Origin: Bacillus sp. FJAT-28004
GTDB lineage: Bacteria > Bacillota > Bacilli > Paenibacillales > Paenibacillaceae
Direction: 5' to 3'
Assembly (NCBI RefSeq): GCF_001280845.1
Contig: NZ_LGHP01000001.1
Span: 4,878,665-4,942,664 of the forward strand
DNA: 64,000 nt
Position 1 is the stretch's first letter. Every line of letters starts with the position of its first letter. The position numbers and the translations under genes are program-made. Under the pieces are notes generated by a model that was given only the letters and a program-made list of their open reading frames with translations, did no database searches and was not told where the DNA came from. This document shows positions 60,629 through 64,000 of this stretch, one piece after another.

Positions 60629-60822
60629 CGCTTTGCCTCCTGCTTGTCCGATTTTCCAATATCTATTCCTCCATCATACCGCGAACTTCAATGATGCACA
60701 ACCTGATCATTTGTAAAGACAATTCCTATGTTATTTCATGCCATCTTTCAGCATAATACGACTTAATCCGCCACAAAAAGGGCATACCAAGATAAGTTTG
60801 TAACATTAAGGAGGGTAAGGCA

Positions 60823-61377
60823 ATGGCCAAAAAAATAGGTGTATTCGATACGGAGCAGCAAGTTATAACAGCTATAGAACAGTTGGAGCAAGCAGGCTTC
60901 GTTCAAGGCGAGCTCAAAGTACTGGCGAAAGATTCTGAGCATTCACGCCGCGTAGAAGCGGAAAGCGATGTCCATGTGGACGAGCTCAGAGAGCTGGAAG
61001 GCATGCCGGACCGTCAAGGTTTAGGAAGCCTTGGCATGGCGGCAGCTGCTGGATTTGCTGGAGCTGGCGTTAATGCTGTTTATGGCATGACTGGTTACGG
61101 GGCTGCGCCCTATACTGCCGGAGGTTTTCCTTTTGTAGCTGCAATGCTGCTTGGCGATGATGAGCACAGTGAAACGCTGCAGTCGCTTGGTCTTGAAAAT
61201 GAAGAGGTACGACTGTGCAGCGAGGCGTTGCGAAGCGGTTCATTAATCGTTATGGTTGAAACTCTTGAAAGCAAATCGTTGTTTGATAAGGATGGCGGTC
61301 CGGATTTGTCAAGGCTTGGAGCGGCAGAAGCTGTTTTTCGCGAGTGCAATGCCTCTAGCATTATTGCAGGTAAATAG
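60823..61377 (+). CDS. General stress protein with YflT domain
   Basis: The 184-residue protein begins with KKIGVFDTEQQVITAIEQLEQAGF and continues as a YflT (heat-induced stress protein) domain, followed by a Gly/Ala-rich stretch (MAAAAGFAGAGVNAVYGMTGYGAAPYTAGG). Relatives belong to the sigma-B general stress regulons of Bacillales; the molecular role is unknown. AGGAGGG precedes ATG 60823. Confidence 0.88.
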   Translation: MAKKIGVFDTEQQVITAIEQLEQAGFVQGELKVLAKDSEHSRRVEAESDVHVDELRELEGMPDRQGLGSLGMAAAAGFAGAGVNAVYGMTGYGAAPYTAGGFPFVAAMLLGDDEHSETLQSLGLENEEVRLCSEALRSGSLIVMVETLESKSLFDKDGGPDLSRLGAAEAVFRECNASSIIAGK

Positions 61378-61405
61378 CCTCCTCTTATAATGAGGGGCTG
61401 AAATA

Positions 61406-61466
61406 AGAAAGTCTCATTTAGCGCGCAGAAACTATTTTTGCTGATAGGTGAGACTTCTTATTTATA
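61406..61466 (+). terminator. Terminator after the stress protein gene
   Basis: AAGAAAGTCTCA and TGAGACTTCTT flank a long loop and are followed by a T-rich tail. Confidence 0.7.
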
Positions 61467-61543
61467 TCTAGTATGTATATAAGCCGTCCGACGGACGGCA
61501 TCGGCATTTGATTTTTAATACGATATATCATTTATGCTGATGA

Positions 61544-62773
61544 TTATACATTTGCTAGGGATTTGCGATCCAACTTCACGATCTCAGTTAATGGATGCTC
61601 ATCACCAACAATCAGATTACGCAGCAAATGGGCTGCAAGCATGCTGTATACGGTACCGTTGCCACCGTAACCTAAGCAATAATAAACATTTTTCCAAGCA
61701 GGATCAGCACCTATAAAGGGCAAGCCATCTCGCGATTCGCCGAAGGTGGCGCACCATTCGAAGGCGATGGGCGCTTGCAGCTCAGGGAATAATGCCTTTA
61801 GCTGATTGTGCAGCTTTTCGCTGTGTTTCCTAAGTTCTTTATCGCTATGAGTCGGCTTCTCAATATGTTCATCCAAGCCGCCTACAACGACGCGCCCATC
61901 AATAGTCGTGCGCATATACAAATAGGGGCGTGCGGTTTCCCACACAAGAAAACGTCCGTGCCAGCTTTGGAGACTTGGCTGAACTTCAGTGACGAGCGCG
62001 TAGGAGCGATTCAGCTCCGCCTTGATCAGCTTGCCGCGGAGCTCCTCAGGCTCATATCCAACAGCATAAACGACATGCTCTGCTTCGATTTCATAACCAT
62101 CAGCCGTACGTAATCGATGGATACCGTTTGGCAGCGTATCATGTGCCACAACATCGGATTGTTCATAAATCTCGAGTCCGGCTTCTGCGGCATCATTTGC
62201 TACACCGTTAACGAACTGATATGGATTTACCTCTGCATCGCCATGTGCAACGATTGCGCCTGGTTTCCGGAACGGAAAATGTTTAGCGATATCGTCCGGA
62301 GACCAAAATTCGACTTCAAGTCCACACGCCTTCAACGCCTCATATTCTCTTTTGAGTTTAGGCAGCTCCTGCTCCGATGAAGCATAATAAAGGCTGCTTC
62401 TTCTAATTAAACCTACATCGACAGAAAGGGAGTCAGCTGTTTTTTCGAGCATTTGAACTGCATCTCTGCAAGCTCTATAGAAGAGTTGTGCATCACGCTC
62501 CCCCACTTGGTCGATTAGATCGCAGAGCATAATGTCATTGCAAAATTGCAGCAGTCCTGTATTTGCTGACGTGCTTCCACCAGATACCTGCCCTCGTTCA
62601 AGCATAATGGTGGAAAGGCCGCTTTTAATGAATATGGAAGAACATATGGTCCCGGACATTCCGCCGCCTATGACAGCTACTTGTGTTTGTTTATTTTGCC
62701 GCAAGGGTGCATATACCTTGGGATTGTTTAATGTAACCGGCCAATATAAGTTACCGGTGTGCAGCTCCTTCAT
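61544..62773 (-). CDS. FAD-dependent oxidoreductase (DAO family)
   Basis: The 409-residue flavoprotein has the dinucleotide-binding motif VAVIGGGMSGT near 33-43 and GGSTSANTGLLQF after the first helix. The C-terminal GYGGNGTVYSMLAA is typical of the DadA/glycine-oxidase family. Such enzymes oxidise amines, amino acids or glycerol 3-phosphate; the substrate is unknown. It lies downstream of an AraC-type regulator in the same direction, with about 95 bases between. Confidence 0.9.
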   Translation of the reverse strand: MKELHTGNLYWPVTLNNPKVYAPLRQNKQTQVAVIGGGMSGTICSSIFIKSGLSTIMLERGQVSGGSTSANTGLLQFCNDIMLCDLIDQVGERDAQLFYRACRDAVQMLEKTADSLSVDVGLIRRSSLYYASSEQELPKLKREYEALKACGLEVEFWSPDDIAKHFPFRKPGAIVAHGDAEVNPYQFVNGVANDAAEAGLEIYEQSDVVAHDTLPNGIHRLRTADGYEIEAEHVVYAVGYEPEELRGKLIKAELNRSYALVTEVQPSLQSWHGRFLVWETARPYLYMRTTIDGRVVVGGLDEHIEKPTHSDKELRKHSEKLHNQLKALFPELQAPIAFEWCATFGESRDGLPFIGADPAWKNVYYCLGYGGNGTVYSMLAAHLLRNLIVGDEHPLTEIVKLDRKSLANV

Positions 62774-62867
62774 AGATCATCACTCCCTACGATAGTATTA
62801 CCCGAATTTACGAATATGAAGCGATGTAATAGGAAGGAAATGCAACTATTTTCCTGCTGCTTCAGTC

Positions 62868-63731
62868 TCATAAATTCCGCATCGCTATGCGGTATGCTGT
62901 AGGAGATTGGCCATGAAGTCGGCGGAATTGTTTAGAGAAGTATAGAGCATCCTGTAGTCCGACCGAGGCGGCAACTTGTTCGATGGTGAGTTCTGGTCGT
63001 TCACGGAGCATGCGGCGCGCATTGTCGATACGGAGCTTAAGCAGGAAAGTGACAGGAGAGACGCCAATTCGCTGCTTGAACAAACGGGATAAGTACGCTC
63101 TATTGTAACCAAGCGATTCAGCCATTTGCTCAATGGAGACAGGATGGGCATACTGCGTTGATAAGTAATGGATGACTTGTTGAAGCAGGTGATCGCCTTC
63201 CGCTTGAGGGGTCCGAATTTCGCTGCCGTTCTGGGTGTTAAGCACGCTCTTGTACTCGGCAAGCAGCAGATGCAAATAGCCAGCGGCCCTCATATCTGAT
63301 GCAATGCCGCCCCGCCGAAAGGTATCGTATATTTGCCGAAATAAAGCAACGGCTCGCCGCTTATCTGGAGTGAACACTACCTGCTGCTCTGATGAAAAGC
63401 CTGCTGTTGTAACGAGATCGGCGGATAGCGTTCCATTAAATGCGACCCACAGGTACCGCCATGGCAAGTCCCCATCAGATTCATAACTGATTAATTGTTC
63501 CGGTTCAATCAAGAAGGTATGTCCTGCACGAAGCTCATGCTTGACCTCATCACAAATAAAGAGGCCTTTTCCCTCCAGTACGATGTGCATCAAATAGAAG
63601 TCGTAAACCTTGGGCCCAAGTCGGTGGAGCGGCTTCGTCTGGCTCTCGCCAGCAAACAGCACATTAAGAGGCGATTTCTTGCCATCTACGATAATCGGAT
63701 TGGAGGCTACTGTATACATATCCTGCTTCAT
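62868..63731 (-). CDS. AraC family transcriptional regulator
   Basis: The 287-residue protein has an N-terminal cupin-like ligand domain (about 15-160) and a C-terminal double helix-turn-helix of AraC/XylS type (SIEQMAESLGYNRAYLSRLFKQRIGVSPVTFLLKLRIDNARRML and LTIEQVAASVGLQDALYFSKQFRRLHGQSPTAYR). It is divergent from the probable galactokinase gene, so control of galactose use is likely. Confidence 0.93.
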   Translation of the reverse strand: MKQDMYTVASNPIIVDGKKSPLNVLFAGESQTKPLHRLGPKVYDFYLMHIVLEGKGLFICDEVKHELRAGHTFLIEPEQLISYESDGDLPWRYLWVAFNGTLSADLVTTAGFSSEQQVVFTPDKRRAVALFRQIYDTFRRGGIASDMRAAGYLHLLLAEYKSVLNTQNGSEIRTPQAEGDHLLQQVIHYLSTQYAHPVSIEQMAESLGYNRAYLSRLFKQRIGVSPVTFLLKLRIDNARRMLRERPELTIEQVAASVGLQDALYFSKQFRRLHGQSPTAYRIAMRNL

Positions 63732-63842
63732 TTTACTTTACACCTGCTTTATATTTGAATGCGAATAGGAACAATTGTAGTGTTTACACTATCATAGCAT
63801 GTCCTATGTCAGTGCGAGAAGTCACATTAATCCATATAAAAA

Positions 63843-63882
63843 GCACTTGCCGCCATTTTGTTTTACAGCTGCTTCCCTTATA
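63843..63882 (+). promoter_or_regulatory. Possible promoter of the galactokinase gene
   Basis: TATACT near 63877 has a T-rich -35-like region (TTTTGT) about 17 bases upstream. The -35 is weak, consistent with activation by the divergent AraC protein. Confidence 0.4.
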
Positions 63883-63934
63883 CTAAGGTTGTTAACTAAA
63901 CATACAAAATCGATAAAAAGGAACGTGATAGCAA

Positions 63935-64000
63935 ATGGCAAACATTGAAGCGCTAACACAGCAGTTCATACAACAATACGGCGGAGACGCGAGCGACATC
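63935..64000 (+). CDS. galK: Probable galactokinase, 5' end (partial)
   Basis: Only 22 codons are in the window (MANIEALTQQFIQQYGGDAS...). The short helical start, LTQQFIQQYGG, matches the beginning of Firmicute galactokinases, and AAAGGAACG precedes the ATG. The identification rests on this fragment and on the divergent AraC regulator. The gene continues past the right edge. Confidence 0.65.
   Translation, partial: MANIEALTQQFIQQYGGDASDI

Noticed and set aside
61484..61502. Palindrome CCGTCCGACGGACGG after the stress protein
   Set aside because: It stands alone, is not repeated in the window, has no T run and is not placed at a promoter, so no function can be supported.

Overview
The window looks like chromosomal DNA of a spore-forming Firmicute, most likely Paenibacillus or a close relative. 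The reasons are moderate GC, strong GGAGG-type ribosome binding sites, frequent TTG/GTG starts, Spo0A-box sequences, many Gfo/Idh/MocA oxidoreductases, YtrA-type GntR/ABC modules, an SLH-domain protein and a DesKR-type desaturase system. I see no phage, insertion sequence or CRISPR array. The genus is inferred, not proven.

Layout: 1-85 is the 3' end of a 23S rRNA gene, followed by tRNA-fMet, Asp, Gln and Gly (236-616) with no 5S gene between. From 698 to 4328 come a P-loop protein, a GntR/membrane-protein pair and an oxidoreductase. 4487-7570 is an NAD-salvage operon (NrtR-type Nudix regulator, PRPP-synthetase-like protein, nicotinamide phosphoribosyltransferase). 8221-14895 is an RNA-repair operon: rtcB, a nucleotidyltransferase, hen1 and pnkp. 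It has one visible promoter and two short ORFs, each followed by a strong terminator placed too close to the next gene to leave room for a promoter. 14975-18053 is a c-di-GMP-I riboswitch ahead of a PAS/GGDEF/EAL/PilZ protein. 18192-23987 holds speD, two SDR enzymes, a WYL regulator and a beta-lactamase-fold lipoprotein. 24232-29432 holds a fused histidine kinase/response regulator and a TetR/ABC module with a duplicated operator-promoter element. 29529-35548 holds an aminopeptidase, des-desK-desR and pncB.

The second half starts with an SLH protein, an AAA ATPase/TPR pair, an oxidoreductase and a lipase-like hydrolase, then a YtrA-type GntR/ABC operon (40808-42796). At 42980-46215 a KinB-like orphan sensor kinase faces a two-gene unit encoding a class I isoprenoid-synthase-fold enzyme and an 80-residue NHLP-leader peptide ending in ...EAAAWQ, with Spo0A-box sequences in both promoter regions. 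Then come a permuted NlpC/P60-like protein, an oxidoreductase, a GH18-like protein, the Fur-box-controlled efeOBU iron-uptake operon (49933-53971), a LapA-like protein, an RNA methyltransferase-like gene, lipases, a hemolysin III protein, a CorA-like transporter, a YflT stress protein, an FAD oxidoreductase, an AraC regulator and the first 22 codons of a probable galactokinase running off the right edge.

The two most interesting regions are the RNA-repair operon, which looks controlled by tandem leader-ORF/terminator attenuators and sits next to an NAD-salvage operon, and the isoprenoid-synthase/NHLP-peptide/kinase locus, which resembles a ComQXP-style prenylated-peptide signalling system built from unrelated parts.
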